Shown: positions 23,601 to 33,049 of the stretch, one piece after another
Layout of the letters: each line of letters starts with the position of its first letter
How positions within the stretch are numbered: the stretch's first letter is position 1
Assembly (NCBI GenBank): GCA_027924585.1
Contig: BSBM01000036.1
Location: forward strand, 1,922,001-1,986,000
Direction: 5' to 3'
Source of the DNA: Larix kaempferi
Lineage: Eukaryota; Streptophyta; Pinopsida; Pinales; Pinaceae
DNA length: 64,000 nt
The notes under the pieces: generated by a model
Told to the model about the DNA's origin: nothing
Databases searched by the model: none
What the model saw: only the letters and a program-made list of their open reading frames with translations
Translations under genes and position numbers: made by a program

Positions 23601-25323
23601 TTATTGAAACTTGCTTGGGAATCCCTTTTACCAATGTTGGCCTTCCCTTTTCATCAATGCACTCAAGTGCTTTCTCATAACAGTCCAATTTGGCTCTATG
23701 TTTTTCTAACCAATCCATGCCAATTAATGCATCATAGGATCCTAATGGTAGCACATTCAATTCAGCATATGTGTGGAGTCCATTCAATTCTATGGGACAC
23801 TCCATCACTACCTCACTTACTTTTCTCTTGGTTCCCGTGGCTAGTTGCACTAGCCAAGACTTATTATGCTTTATTTTTCTAAGAGAACAACCTTCAACCA
23901 CTTTTGGAGAAACATAACTATGAGTAGATCCTGGATCAATCAAAACAGAAATAGATTGCGTAGCAATCTTACCTTCGACTTCCACCACTGATGACTGATG
24001 GTCTGCTTGGTGATTATCCAACGCTGCATAAATCCGAGGTGCTGCCCTTGCCATGTCCTCCACCGTAGCTACTCCCTTCAGGTTGTTCAACTTTCGAGCA
24101 TTGTTTTTCCGATGTGGACAATCCTTCAACATGTGGTTTTCTCCACATCCCCAACACTGAAGTGGTCCCTTTGATGCTTTGTCTACTGCCACTGCTGGTT
24201 TGAATCCACTCCTTGCTTGTTGCCCCTGTGGAAAGGTCCTAGGCTGACCTCTGAATGGTGGCTTGAAGCCATCCTTCTTCTGGTCAAACTTCCCTCTTGG
24301 CTTTCCTTTCCATGCTGGGTTAGCCTCTGTTCTTCCTTTATTTTGCTCATAGCAGTGCATTGCCATCCTAATGGCTTCATCCAAACTTGGTGGATTAACA
24401 AACTCAATACGATCCCTGAAACTCTGAGGTAGACCCCCAAGAAAGCATTGGATTTTTACTCTCTCATCTTTGATATAGTCAACATACCTCAGTAATTCCA
24501 AGAATTTGTGGACATGCTCTTCCATAGATTTTTGTCCCAACCTGAGTTCATTAAACTCTTTTCTCTTACCGTCATAATACCTAGCAGAAAGGTATTTCTC
24601 CTTGAAGTACCTCTTAAATCTTTCCCAACTGATCCTTCTTTCATTGATCCCTTTCACTTGCAAGAGATTGTCCCACCAAATGGAAGCTCTGCCATTTAAG
24701 TTGTAAATGGCAATTCTGGCTTTTTCATTTCCTGAGTAGTCTTGAATTCTGAAGTATTTCTTCATTCCCAGAAGCCATGCTTCTGCCTCTTGACCTGTCT
24801 TTCCTTCCCCATCAAATGTGGGAGGTCTTGCCTTCCTGAATTCTCCCTGTGGGATGCCCTTGAACTTCTTTCTTCCGTCCAACCTCTTAGGTGCATGTCT
24901 GGGACTTCTCCTAGAACATTTGGAGTCACCCGACCTGCTGGAAGAAGATCTTGATGAAGATGTTTTATGTTTTCTGCTCACCGAACTCTTCCTTGGGCTT
25001 GGAGTCCTCCTCCTCGAACGGCCTCTAGAATGACTCCCTGCATCTCTTCCTTCTTCACCCATATTGCTTGGGTTGGACCCAAGGTTTATCTTATGCTGCA
25101 TATCAGTGAGGCTTTGCAAAATAGCAGCATTGAGTTGGTGTTGTTCTTCTTGAGCCTTCATCAATCTTTCATTGAAGCTCACCATGGTTTCAACCAAATT
25201 TTGAGGAGTCACCTGCTCCCTTCTCCCATTGGATTCAGTCTCCGCATTCCCTTCATGCACATTTTCTCCTAGAACGTCTTCTTCGTGTTCATAAGGATCT
25301 TGAGCATCATTAATGGTCACCAT
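20635..25323 (-). CDS. Gag-Pol polyprotein of a chromovirus, intact
   Basis: One uninterrupted 1562-codon frame covers everything the element needs for reverse transcription and integration. Approximate residues: Ser/Arg-rich basic stretch 100-147; Retrotrans_gag 160-325; zinc knuckle 390-402 ([13 protein letters not shown]); aspartic protease at 463 (DPGST instead of DSGT/A); reverse transcriptase 640-820 with FLDD at 798-801; RNase H 940-1055 (Asp947, Asp1009); integrase with H1134, H1141, C1171, C1174 and the catalytic triad D1204, D1265, E1301; GPY/F-like module 1436-1455; chromodomain 1498-1548. The chromodomain should guide integration to chromatin. The last codons read through the purine tract, and the TAA stop comes from the LTR. 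I chose the first ATG (25323); there is no better one downstream before the Gag domain. One slightly atypical point is DYMQLNK where DYRQLNK is usual. Confidence 0.95.
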   Translation of the reverse strand: MVTINDAQDPYEHEEDVLGENVHEGNAETESNGRREQVTPQNLVETMVSFNERLMKAQEEQHQLNAAILQSLTDMQHKINLGSNPSNMGEEGRDAGSHSRGRSRRRTPSPRKSSVSRKHKTSSSRSSSSRSGDSKCSRRSPRHAPKRLDGRKKFKGIPQGEFRKARPPTFDGEGKTGQEAEAWLLGMKKYFRIQDYSGNEKARIAIYNLNGRASIWWDNLLQVKGINERRISWERFKRYFKEKYLSARYYDGKRKEFNELRLGQKSMEEHVHKFLELLRYVDYIKDERVKIQCFLGGLPQSFRDRIEFVNPPSLDEAIRMAMHCYEQNKGRTEANPAWKGKPRGKFDQKKDGFKPPFRGQPRTFPQGQQARSGFKPAVAVDKASKGPLQCWGCGENHMLKDCPHRKNNARKLNNLKGVATVEDMARAAPRIYAALDNHQADHQSSVVEVEGKIATQSISVLIDPGSTHSYVSPKVVEGCSLRKIKHNKSWLVQLATGTKRKVSEVVMECPIELNGLHTYAELNVLPLGSYDALIGMDWLEKHRAKLDCYEKALECIDEKGRPTLVKGIPKQVSIRQISALQLKKFYKKGCQLYAVHMPDSLEDKGPRLEDFRILQEFQDVFLDEVPGLPPMRDIDFTIDLVPGAAPNSKAPCRMSTPELVELKIQLQELIDKGYIRPSVSPWGAPVLFVKKKDGTLRLCIDYMQLNKVTVKNKYPLPRIDDLFDQMKEAKLFSKIDLRSGYHQVRIKEEDIHKTAFRTRYGHYEFTVVPFGLTNAPATFMCLMNSVFSKYLDKFVIVFLDDILVYSRNEEEHEEHLRMVLQVLREHQLYAKLSKCEFYQKRIQYLGHVISEEGIAVDPEKINSIMDWPTPRNVSDVRSFMGLAGYYRRFIEGFSRIAHPITSLQRKNIKFVWSEKCEKSFQKLKELLTSAPVLKIADPGKDFVVCTDACIEGLGGVLMQEGIVICYESRKLKEHEKNYATHDLELAAIVHALKMWRHYLMGRRFELRTDHMSLKYLFEQPNLNARQARWMEFLCEFDFEIKHVKGKENKVADALSRKFHVSAVSMCKSDLKTRVREAQNGDETCLQMKEKLQHGNVDEKCAEYQLGEDSILIYKDRLYIPNNADLKKLVMDEIHQMPYSGHPGYQKTITAARKQYFWNGMKKDIAEYIARCQKCQQVKAEHQHPAGLLQPLPIPEWKWEVISMDFITGLPMTVKKHDSIMVVVDKLSKVAHFIPVKSTHKASDIANIFMREIFRLHGLPKAIISDHDTKFTSNFWKGLFQELGTKLNFSTAYHPQTDGQTERVNQVLEDMLRMYVMDKPSKWEDYLHLVEFAYNNGHHASLGMSPFEALYGRGCRTPVNWDGPVNRVVLGPEMIKEMEQEIVKIRQNLKAAQDRQKSYADLKRVHKEFQIGDHVYLRVKPRKSSLKLGSCAKLSPRYCGPFEVLDRIGPVAYRIALPASIRAHNVFHVSLLKKYVHDPNHMIDWNVIQVEPEGEFQVEPMRILDKKVTLLRNRAIGQVMVQWEHLSPDEATWELEDAMRKAFPFLFSFENTEDGVVLRGRGM
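20640..20653 (-). promoter_or_regulatory. Polypurine tract, overlapping the Gag-Pol C-terminus
   Basis: Minus strand AAGGGGGAGGGGAA, directly beside the LTR start TGTAATACC. It encodes the last residues of Gag-Pol. Just upstream lies an imperfect inverted repeat, GAACACC...GGTGTTGTTC, that could form a hairpin. Confidence 0.88.
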
Positions 25324-26514
25324 CTTAACTCTGCTACAATTATAAACTTAATGAGCTGCAAACACTGTGCATTATTATGATATTTGTTAGACCTCATAAA
25401 AAAATGCATCTAGGAATATACAACAATCAACATTTAACATAATAGAACTCATGGAATAATTTACATAGCTGTTACTTATTCAATTCTTTTGCCCATTCAT
25501 GCAATTCTGAAAATTGCCCATATTGTCATTAATTTGACAAAACAGTCACCGGCACTTTTCTGCCCTGATTATCTATGGTGTCTGATAGCCCAATTCAAAT
25601 TCCGGTCATACTCCATTATTCCTTTCTAGACAAGCTTTCCAATGCCTGTCCCCGTGCTCCATTCCGACATCGGGTGTGGAAACAACGTTGTCTCAAAAAT
25701 GACAACTTTTACCAATAATTCTGCACATTTACCCAATTGTATTTTGGTCCCGAAGGCCAACTTCAGCCATCTGTGGAAGAAAATCTATGAGGAATCACAA
25801 AAACTTATCTATCGGGAAAAGTTAGTCCATATAACAAGGAACACTCAGCAATTCACTGATTTCAATTCTGATGTACCGTTCATCTTTTATGAATTTCTGG
25901 GTTTTACTACTTACTTTTCACATTTTTCCAAAATTCCAAATTCTGGGCCAAAAATGGCTATCTCCCAAATGGTGCATTTCTGGGAAATCTTCGTTTAACG
26001 GAAATTGTCCGTCTTAATGAGAATATGAAATGTCTAGTTCAGTAAAATTTCTGACTCCCACATCTAGGGTCACTTTTACTACCCCCAAGCTTTTCAAAAT
26101 CCCGAAAAAGTGGCCTGGAACAGTGCTTTTTGGCCTTCTTGCTCACCCCAACTCCACATCCTTTGGAGTTTGGTTCCAAGATTCGGAACTTAACATTGTG
26201 CCTGCTTCATGGCCGCGCCTGATCAATTTCAGCTGAATCCGACCTTCTGTCAAGCCTCGGGACTGTGTCCTTCAAAAGTCACTATTCCCCTTTTTCTGTC
26301 AAATTGGAGTGTAATGGGCTCGGGGTCTTCACTGGTTCTTTCATGCCCCCCGTCAATGGCCTCCGAGCCCCACAGGAATCATCCCATTCTGAGCCTCGGT
26401 GCTCCCCCTATCCAAAAATTGAGTTTTTGGCACTTTACTCTTTTTTTTTCTTTTTTCTTTTTTCTTTTTTTTTTGTTTCGTCCGCTGAGCGCCGCCGTTA
26501 CGGGCCAGTTCACT
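25324..26514 (-). other. 5' leader of the chromovirus, Gag-proximal part
   Basis: About 1.2 kb between the minisatellite and the Gag ATG, with no ORF that carries a known domain. Most of it (25500 onward) matches 9830-10819 of the non-autonomous element. A long pyrimidine run in plus orientation (about 26440-26480, a purine run in the transcript) separates it from the minisatellite and is absent from the other element. Such a long leader implies non-scanning translation or splicing for Gag; this is inference. Confidence 0.75.
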
Positions 26515-27290
26515 GAACACTCCCGAAATTGGCGGGGCGCTTCGCTGTGGCCTTCCGCAGTTGCGGGGAGCTTGGCCGAAGCCTTCCGCAACTGCGGGGC
26601 GCTTGGCCGAAGCCTTCCGCAACTGCGGAACGCTTGGCCGAAGCCTTCTGCACTGCGGGGCGCTTGGCCGAAGCCTTCCGCGGTTTCGGGGTGATTCTCG
26701 GCTCGCCTCCGTTGCGGGGCGGTTCGCCGGACGCTTCCGAAATTTCGGGAAGGTTTGTGGAAGCCTTCCGCAACTGCGGAACGCTTCGCCGAAGTCTTCC
26801 GCAGTTGCGGAACGATTCGGCGAAGTCTTCCGCAATTGCGGAACGATTCGGCGAAGCCTTCCGCAGTTGCGGAACGATTCGCCGAAGTCTTCCGCAACTT
26901 CGGAACGCTTCGCCGAAGTCTTCCGCAGTTGCGGAACGATTCGGCGAAGTCTTCCGCAATTGCGGAACGATTCGGCGAAGCCTTCCGCAGTTGCGGAACG
27001 ATTCGCCGAAGTCTTCCACAACTTCGGAACGACTCGCCGAACTCTTCCGCGTTGCGGAACGATTCGCGGAATCCTTCCGCAATTTCGGAAGAGAATTCCT
27101 TCCGAAATTTCGGAAGAGAAATCCTTCCGAAAATTCCTTTCGACGCCGACACTTAGAAAAAATTTTCACTTTAAAAAAAAATTTCCCCGCTGTTTCGGAG
27201 CGGTTCGCTGAATCCTTCCGCAATTGCGGGAAGGTTCGCCGAACTCTTTCGCAATTGCGGGAAGGTTCGCGGAACCTTTCCGCAGGTTTC
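26515..27290. repeat. 31 bp palindromic minisatellite, autonomous copy
   Basis: About 25 units of 31 bp, less diverged than those at 10820-11500. The typical unit is the perfect palindrome TTCCGCAATTGCGGAA (or with one base changed, CAGTTG) plus a spacer like CGATTCGGCGAAGTC. Every unit could fold as a hairpin in RNA or pair with a second molecule. Four or more CpG sites per unit remain. It lies between primer site and Gag. ORFs of 114-313 codons on both strands and several frames (Arg/Ser-rich, period 31 residues) are explained by a unit without stops whose length is not divisible by three. Confidence 0.93.
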
Positions 27291-27415
27291 GGGATGACTT
27301 CCCGAAACAGTCTTAAAACCAAAATTTTCAAAAATAGTCTTAAAACAACATTTTTCCAAAACATACTTAAAAACTCTATCAGATTTGGCCCATAGAGGCC
27401 CAATGCTGCAACGCA

Positions 27416-27427
27416 GCTCTGATACCA
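27416..27427 (-). promoter_or_regulatory. Primer binding site, initiator tRNA-Met
   Basis: Minus-strand TGGTATCAGAGC, three bases from the LTR end at 27431. Standard for plant chromoviruses outside the CRM group. Confidence 0.95.
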
Positions 27428-27430
27428 AAC

Positions 27431-29012
27431 TGTAACACTCCCTTCCAGCATTCCCGTGCAAGGAAGGAAACGTTAATCAACACACAGGCTTTTAGATAGA
27501 CTTAGCCTAAATAATTCTTGGCCATAAATTCCTAACAATTTAAGAATGTCCAAATGCAGATTCATTTCAATATCAACACAGCGGAAACTAAACATTACAT
27601 GTGCATACAATTTCTTCATGCGTTCAGCATACACATATCAACCATACATGTATCAGTCATTAATTTTATTAATGCATGGACAATTATCATACTGCATAAG
27701 ACATGATGCCTTTCGTTCCATTAATCATGAATGCATTGCAAAACACAGACTGTATATAAATTTAATCACAGGATACTCATCTTGAATTGCAACGGTCCAA
27801 ACGACTGGCTATGGAAGGGCAACGTTCCTCCCAACCGTAGACCTCTGTCCAGCTTGTGTTCTTTCAGCTGAGAGGTCACCCCCGAGCTGGGCTGTGTATC
27901 CACTAAGGAGGACTAGCTGGGTTCACTCACAGCCATGGTTCTGGTCAAGCATCCAAGAAGATAGAGGAGGGTAACACTAAGCCAGTGAGCTCAACCACAG
28001 AGCTACAGGCATCTCAACTGAGCTCAACAATCAGGCACCCACATTACCTACCACATCCAACACAAGGAAGATCCCCTTCTCTGTCACACAGTCCCTCAGG
28101 CAACTCTTCCCTCCAGTGCTCTTCAGGATGGGCATAGAAAGGTCCAGCTGCTGATCCTTGAGATCCTAGCCTTCACTGGGTTTATCAAGCACACCCAACC
28201 TCTGCATAGTCATTCCCAACTTGATTCCTCACCATTCTGCTCACCAAATACTCAAATCCGTCACTCGTTTTCTGAGCTGCAAAAACTGGGTTTTTCCATT
28301 GATTTCGGGGTAGCTAATGCTCCCAAATTTGCCCCAAGGTTCATGCTATTGGATTCCCCCTTGGATTTCCCTGTCCCATGCCAAATCTGGACGTTTTTGG
28401 TCTTTCAAAAACTGGGTTCTCTCAAGGTCGCGATTTCTGGTTTTTCCTCACTGCTGGCACTCGTTTTTGGATGGGAATGATGCTAGATAGTTTCACAATG
28501 GACTGGGGTGAGAATGAAACAACCTCCCATGAGGTTGAGTGACTTCTTGCCCAAGCAATCAGAGCCCATGCCCACCCATACGAATTTCAGGGCTGCCCAT
28601 GCTCCATTGAAGCCATGGGCTGAAAACTCAACCACCTTCTTACAGCAGGCTTTAATGTCACCTTGGAAAGTCAATGGGTTCTCATAATGACAAATGGCAG
28701 CCTAGGGTTTAATCCCATAGCCCCCTCACCACTCCCTAGTGGATACACATGGCCCCTTCTCATTCGTTGCCTCCATAGCCAGTTTTTGGTATTTTATTTC
28801 AATGTTAAATATTTACATCAAATTTACAATATCCCATGGCTTAATAACACGTGGGTAACAAAATATCAAGCGTGTCTAATTTAAATAAAATCCGAGCATA
28901 AACTAGCGAGGCCTTGGCCTTGAGCTCCACGCTAGGGAAAACATACAACGTGTGTATACAATATTTACATTAGAGCCAATATTTCCTAAGGGTTCAAAAT
29001 TGGGGTATTACA
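27431..29012 (-). repeat. 5' LTR (element orientation) of the chromovirus
   Basis: 1582 bp, same length as its partner. In element orientation U3 runs from 29012. A TATA candidate (minus TTTATATA, 27753-27760) lies about 1.25 kb into the LTR, leaving roughly 300 bases for R and U5. The same relative position is conserved in the non-autonomous LTR. The flank TATGA at 29013-29017 is the probable target duplication. Confidence 0.95.
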
Positions 29013-29017
29013 TATGA

Positions 29018-31482
29018 CACTCAAAGAAATTTCAATTATATGTTTTTAGTTTTAAAGTAGTTGGATAATTTGCATGGGTGAAACTTCTTGGAAAACAATT
29101 ATTACATCTACCGTCAATACCATTAGTTGTCAAGGCCTTACCTTGTTGCGTGGCTTTACTTTTACCCATTGTCTTGTACATTGCCATAAAAAAGCACCAG
29201 GCCTATTCTTTTATTTCAACTTTGATCTTCTTGATTGACAATATCATTCTAGTAACATGTTGCCCTTGGTTTATGGTGATTGAGGCGCCATTATTAATGC
29301 TACTTCTCATGTTTTACCCATCTTTGAGGTCATTTATATTTTTTTCACTCTCCTTCAAGTAAATGAAGGCACTATTGAGTGTACTTACTCTTCACATAAA
29401 ATCCTTATGTATGATGAATTTATGAGATCAATTTCTTTCCCTCTACCACAATTTCTTTTCCCCTCTCTAAAATGTTGTTCATTCATTTATTAGTAATCTC
29501 ATTTCAACTTAAGGCTCATTGAATTCATAGGCCAAACATAATGCTTTGTAAACTGCAATCACATAAAATGGTTAATGGCATATGCATACCACCATCACTC
29601 CATCATGTATTTCCACCATATATACATCAACATCGATTAATCCATTAGAAACTCATTTTCCAGACTAGACACACAACTAGTATTATATTACTAATGAATA
29701 CAAATCATATAGAGCATGTTAAACAAATCCTCTATTTGTTACTCATGGACCATTAAAAAAACACCTCCTAAACAACATAACCATTTTAATTAATTTCAAC
29801 ATTCTTTTTCCGTGGTTAGAGAATCTACTAGTTTTGTTTCTTTATTTGGGGAAGGTTGAATATAACTATCAAATTTGTCTTTGTATTTGTTTTAGCGAAC
29901 TAGTTTCTTCAATTGAGAAATCCATTCCAACTTCTAAGAGCTTTCCCCATGATGATAAGTTCTCCTCATGAATTTGGAGGTATTGGAGGTATTAAGTGGT
30001 GTGGCCACAAACTTCTAAGGAGCTTTGATATGATCTGTGTTCTTCTTTAGCCAATCAACAAGTTTAACAATTATTAGTAAGAAAAAATTGATGAAATAAA
30101 ATTCAAAATTCATTAAAAAAAATATAAAAAAATCAACTCACTCAAAACTCAATTCCAAAGATTTTAAAAAGTAAAAACTTGTAATAATACTTAAGGTATA
30201 TTACTCATATATAACATGTAATAAAGTATAGTCATTTATATTGTCATAGTAATCATATATGTCAATACTCTGTATTTATTATATTGTGATAATGATAGTG
30301 ATGCTTTTCTCTGTATTTATATTTATGTAAATTGTGATGATTTAATCATTCAAAATCATATAATATATTAATAATTAATATTTATTTATTTAGTGGATAT
30401 TATGAGATGTGTTATTGTGTCGAGAGGTGCCTAATATGAGGGAGATCTTGTAACATGTGTCAAGTGTTTGTCGAGTGTTTGTGGAGTAACAAATACAAAG
30501 TAAAAAGTAATAAATATTATGTCGGTCATAGGCCATAAACAAAAAAGAATAATACAAAGTAAAAAGTAAATATGAGACTTAAACTAGAGACTTTACTTTT
30601 TACTTTTAATACAAAGTAAAAAGTAAATATGAGACTTTAGAGTCAAGAGAGTTTGTTGAGTTTGTCTTATCCACTGTTTGTGGAGGAACAAAATAACACA
30701 AAGTAAACAAACAAAAAATAATACAAAGTAAAAAGTAATAAATATTAGAATAATACAAAATAAAAAGTAATAAATATTATGTTGACCATAAACAAAAAGA
30801 ATAATACAAAGTAAAAAGTAATAAATATTATGTTGGCCATAAACAAAAAAAATAATACAAAGTAAAAAGTAATAAATATTATGTTGGCCATAAATAAAAA
30901 GAATAATACAAAGTAAAAAGTAAATATGAGACTTAAACTAGAGACTTTAGAGCTTAGGATTATGTGGCTCAGGTATTGCACTTAAGGAGCTATTCAAGAA
31001 GAGGTTTGCACCTCAAGAAATTTGATCTCTTGAACGCTTGATAGAGCCTAAGATTTTTTATAAAAAATAATTTCATGCATTGAACCACCAAATTCACAAT
31101 AATTACATAGATTGTTCTCGTATGTCTTCAAATGAGAGAAGATGGTACCCCTCGAACCCACCACCATCACGAACATGTACAGTAAATAATGTTGCATTTT
31201 TATATATCAATGATTTTGAGTGGCCTACAGACAAATTCGATGATGACAAAGCGCTCGACGCCTTGTCACCATTATTTGGTCTATTTGATGACTAATAATT
31301 AATGTACGAAATTATTTCCAGTCTTGAATTCCTTTTTGTTCTGTCCCCTTATATCTTATCTTTAAACCCTCGATATTGGTACTCTCGTGTCTTGGAAATT
31401 CCAAACCTCCTTTGTTATTTTGAAAATTATTCTCACCCATGACTTTTATTCAAATCTGCATTATACATATTGCATTCTAAAG
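29018..31482. other. Intergenic AT-rich DNA
   Basis: No supported gene. A 94-codon ORF at 29078-29362 is hydrophobic by composition with no recognised motif. A 71-codon ORF at 31080-31295 ends in an acidic stretch (FDDDKALDALSPLF) that I do not recognise. The A-rich tandem array at 30500-30930 is listed separately. Confidence 0.55.
30500..30930. repeat. A-rich ~50 bp tandem array
   Basis: At least six copies of a unit containing AATAATACAAAGTAAAAAGT and then AATATTATGTTGGCCATAAA, some truncated. Two larger pieces also share AAATATGAGACTTAAACTAG. The complementary 78-codon hydrophobic ORF is a product of the repeat. Confidence 0.85.
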
Positions 31483-31492
31483 CAATGTGTTT

Positions 31493-31779
31493 GTTTTTTT
31501 GTTTTGTTTTTTTTTTTTGTTTTTTTTTTTTTTTTTGTAACCGAGGGGAACCTCTCCAAACCGCCCAGTGAGCGCCGTCACTAAACCACCTGGATATCAA
31601 ACCCCACGGGCCGGGGCCAGCCTAAATCTTGAACAGGTTGCCAGCAGGGGTACGGACACCATCGAGGTTGTACAGGCTTTTTCTGGGGTGCAGCAGCAGC
31701 ACCTCCCCCGCAGGAATCGAAGCCGGACTTCCTGCGAGGCATCCGTCAGGCCCCACCGTTGGGCTCTGCTCTCAACCCC
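31493..31779 (-). mobile_element. tRNA-derived SINE with target-site duplication
   Basis: A GC-rich 240 bp body sits in AT-rich DNA. Read on the minus strand it starts near 31779 (GGGGGTTGAGAGCAGAGCCC), has an A-box-like AGCCCAACGGTGG and a near-consensus B box (CTTCGATTCC, close to GGTTCGANTCC) about 40 bases later, and ends in GGTTAC plus a long interrupted A tail (poly-T in plus orientation, about 31493-31537). The direct repeat CAATGTGTTT flanks it exactly at 31483-31492 and 31780-31789. Pol III boxes, oligo-A tail and a 10 bp duplication are the SINE hallmarks; mobilisation would need LINE enzymes. Family not determined. ORFs of 61-87 codons inside are spurious. Confidence 0.85.
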
Positions 31780-31879
31780 CAATGTGTTTTTTATGGTGTT
31801 CTTTTACACCAACTTGAACAAATTTGTTTAACTTTGAACAAATTTTAAAAAGTTATTGTTTAAGTTATATATATATCAA

Positions 31880-32900
31880 TCCAAAGGCCATGTTAATGTC
31901 TAACGCATCAAGTTAGTTCAACCAATTATAAGAAAAGTATTTATCATTATAGTTGTTGGTATTTTCATTAGGGGAGTTAGTTATTATGATTGTTGGTATT
32001 TTCATTAGGGGTTAGTTATTATGGTGATTGATATTTTCAATAGGAGAGGGGAGTTAGTTATTATAAGTAAATTTGATTTTTTTTTATGAAATTACATATA
32101 TTAATCTTTAATATTACAAAACCATGTTATAATAAAAATATTTAAACTTCATTTTACTTTAAAAAATATTTATAAATTTATTTTAGTCTATAATTTTAAT
32201 AAATGAATTAAAGGATTTTGTTATATGCCATGGAATTAAGTTAACAAATAAATTAAATTATTTTGTTAAATGTAATAGATTTTTTTTTCACGATAATTTT
32301 AAACCTTGATATGTGGAATTTGAGTGTATTAATAGGGCATGTTAATGTCTAAGGCATCAAGTTAGTTCAACCAATTATAAGAAAAGTATTTATCATTATT
32401 ATAGTTGTTGGTATTTCATTCGGAGAGTTAGTTATTATGGTTGTTGATATTTTTATTAGGAGAGTTGGTTATTATGGTTGTTGATATTTTCAATAGGGGA
32501 GGGGAGTTAGTTATTATAAATGAATTTGATTTTTTTATATGAAATTATACATATTAATCTTTAATATTACAAAACCATGTTGTAATAAAAATATTTAAAC
32601 TCCATTTTATTTAAAAAATATTTATAAATTTATTTTGGTTTATGATTTTAACAAATGAATTAAAGGATTTTGTTATGGTTTATGATTTTAACAAATGAAT
32701 TAAAAACCATGTTGTAATGAAAATATTTAAACTCCATTTTACTTTAAAAAATACTTATAAATTTATTTTGGTTTATGATTTTAACAAATGAATTAAAGGA
32801 TTTTGTTATGGTTTATAATTTTAACAAATGAATTAAAGGATTTTGTTATGTGTCATGGAACTAAGTTAACAAATAAATTAAATTATTTTGTTAAGTGTAA
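31880..32900. repeat. ~450 bp tandem duplication with internal 45 bp repeats
   Basis: CATGTTAATGTCTAACGCAT at 31889 recurs as CATGTTAATGTCTAAGGCAT at 32338, and the following 400 bases match with small changes (GTTAGTTATTATG, AATTTGATTTTTTT, ACAAAACCATGTT). In the second copy a shorter unit (TTTATGATTTTAACAAATGA then ATTAAAGGATTTTGTTATGG) is expanded to about four copies between 32640 and 32860. Confidence 0.85.
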
Positions 32901-32975
32901 TAGATTTTTTTTTTACGATAATTTTAAACCTTTATATGGGGAATTTGAGTGTATTAATATGAAATAAAGTGAATA

Positions 32976-33045
32976 GGTCATTATATATATATATATATAT
33001 ATATGCATTTTCTTTTATATATATATATATATATATATTATTTTT
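32976..33045. repeat. Two (TA)n microsatellites
   Basis: Runs of alternating TA of about 25 and 22 bases separated by GCATTTTCTTT. Likely slippage-prone; no function inferred. Confidence 0.9.
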
Positions 33046-33049
33046 AGTA

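Larger units (their letters stand above)
19058..29012 (-). mobile_element. Complete, young Ty3/gypsy chromovirus, 9.96 kb
   Basis: Two 1582 bp LTRs (19058-20639 and 27431-29012) differ by eye at 7 positions, all transitions (0.44%). The interior holds, in minus-strand order, an initiator-Met primer site, a 0.8 kb palindromic minisatellite, about 1.2 kb of further leader, a single intact 1562-codon Gag-Pol frame and a purine tract. Flanks GATGA (19053-19057) and TATGA (29013-29017) match at 4 of 5 bases, consistent with a 5 bp target duplication carrying one change. The C-terminal chromodomain places it among chromoviruses. All parts an autonomous element needs are present, so it may be mobile or very recently so. 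The Tekay/Del group is a plausible clade but was not tested. Confidence 0.95.

Noticed and set aside
26353-27451. Several overlapping ORFs of 114-313 codons on both strands, rich in Arg and Ser with a 31-residue period
   Set aside because: They come from a 31 bp repeat unit with almost no stop codons; up to six frames are open over the same bases, so openness is not evidence of coding. Only the frame starting in the LTR is kept, as a low-scoring finding.
19053-29017. Perfect 5 bp target duplication for the chromovirus
   Set aside because: The flanks are GATGA and TATGA, one mismatch. I report a probable duplication with one change, not a perfect one.
29078-29362. 94-codon hydrophobic ORF right of the chromovirus
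   Set aside because: Hydrophobicity follows from T-rich sequence; no membrane-protein family pattern seen.
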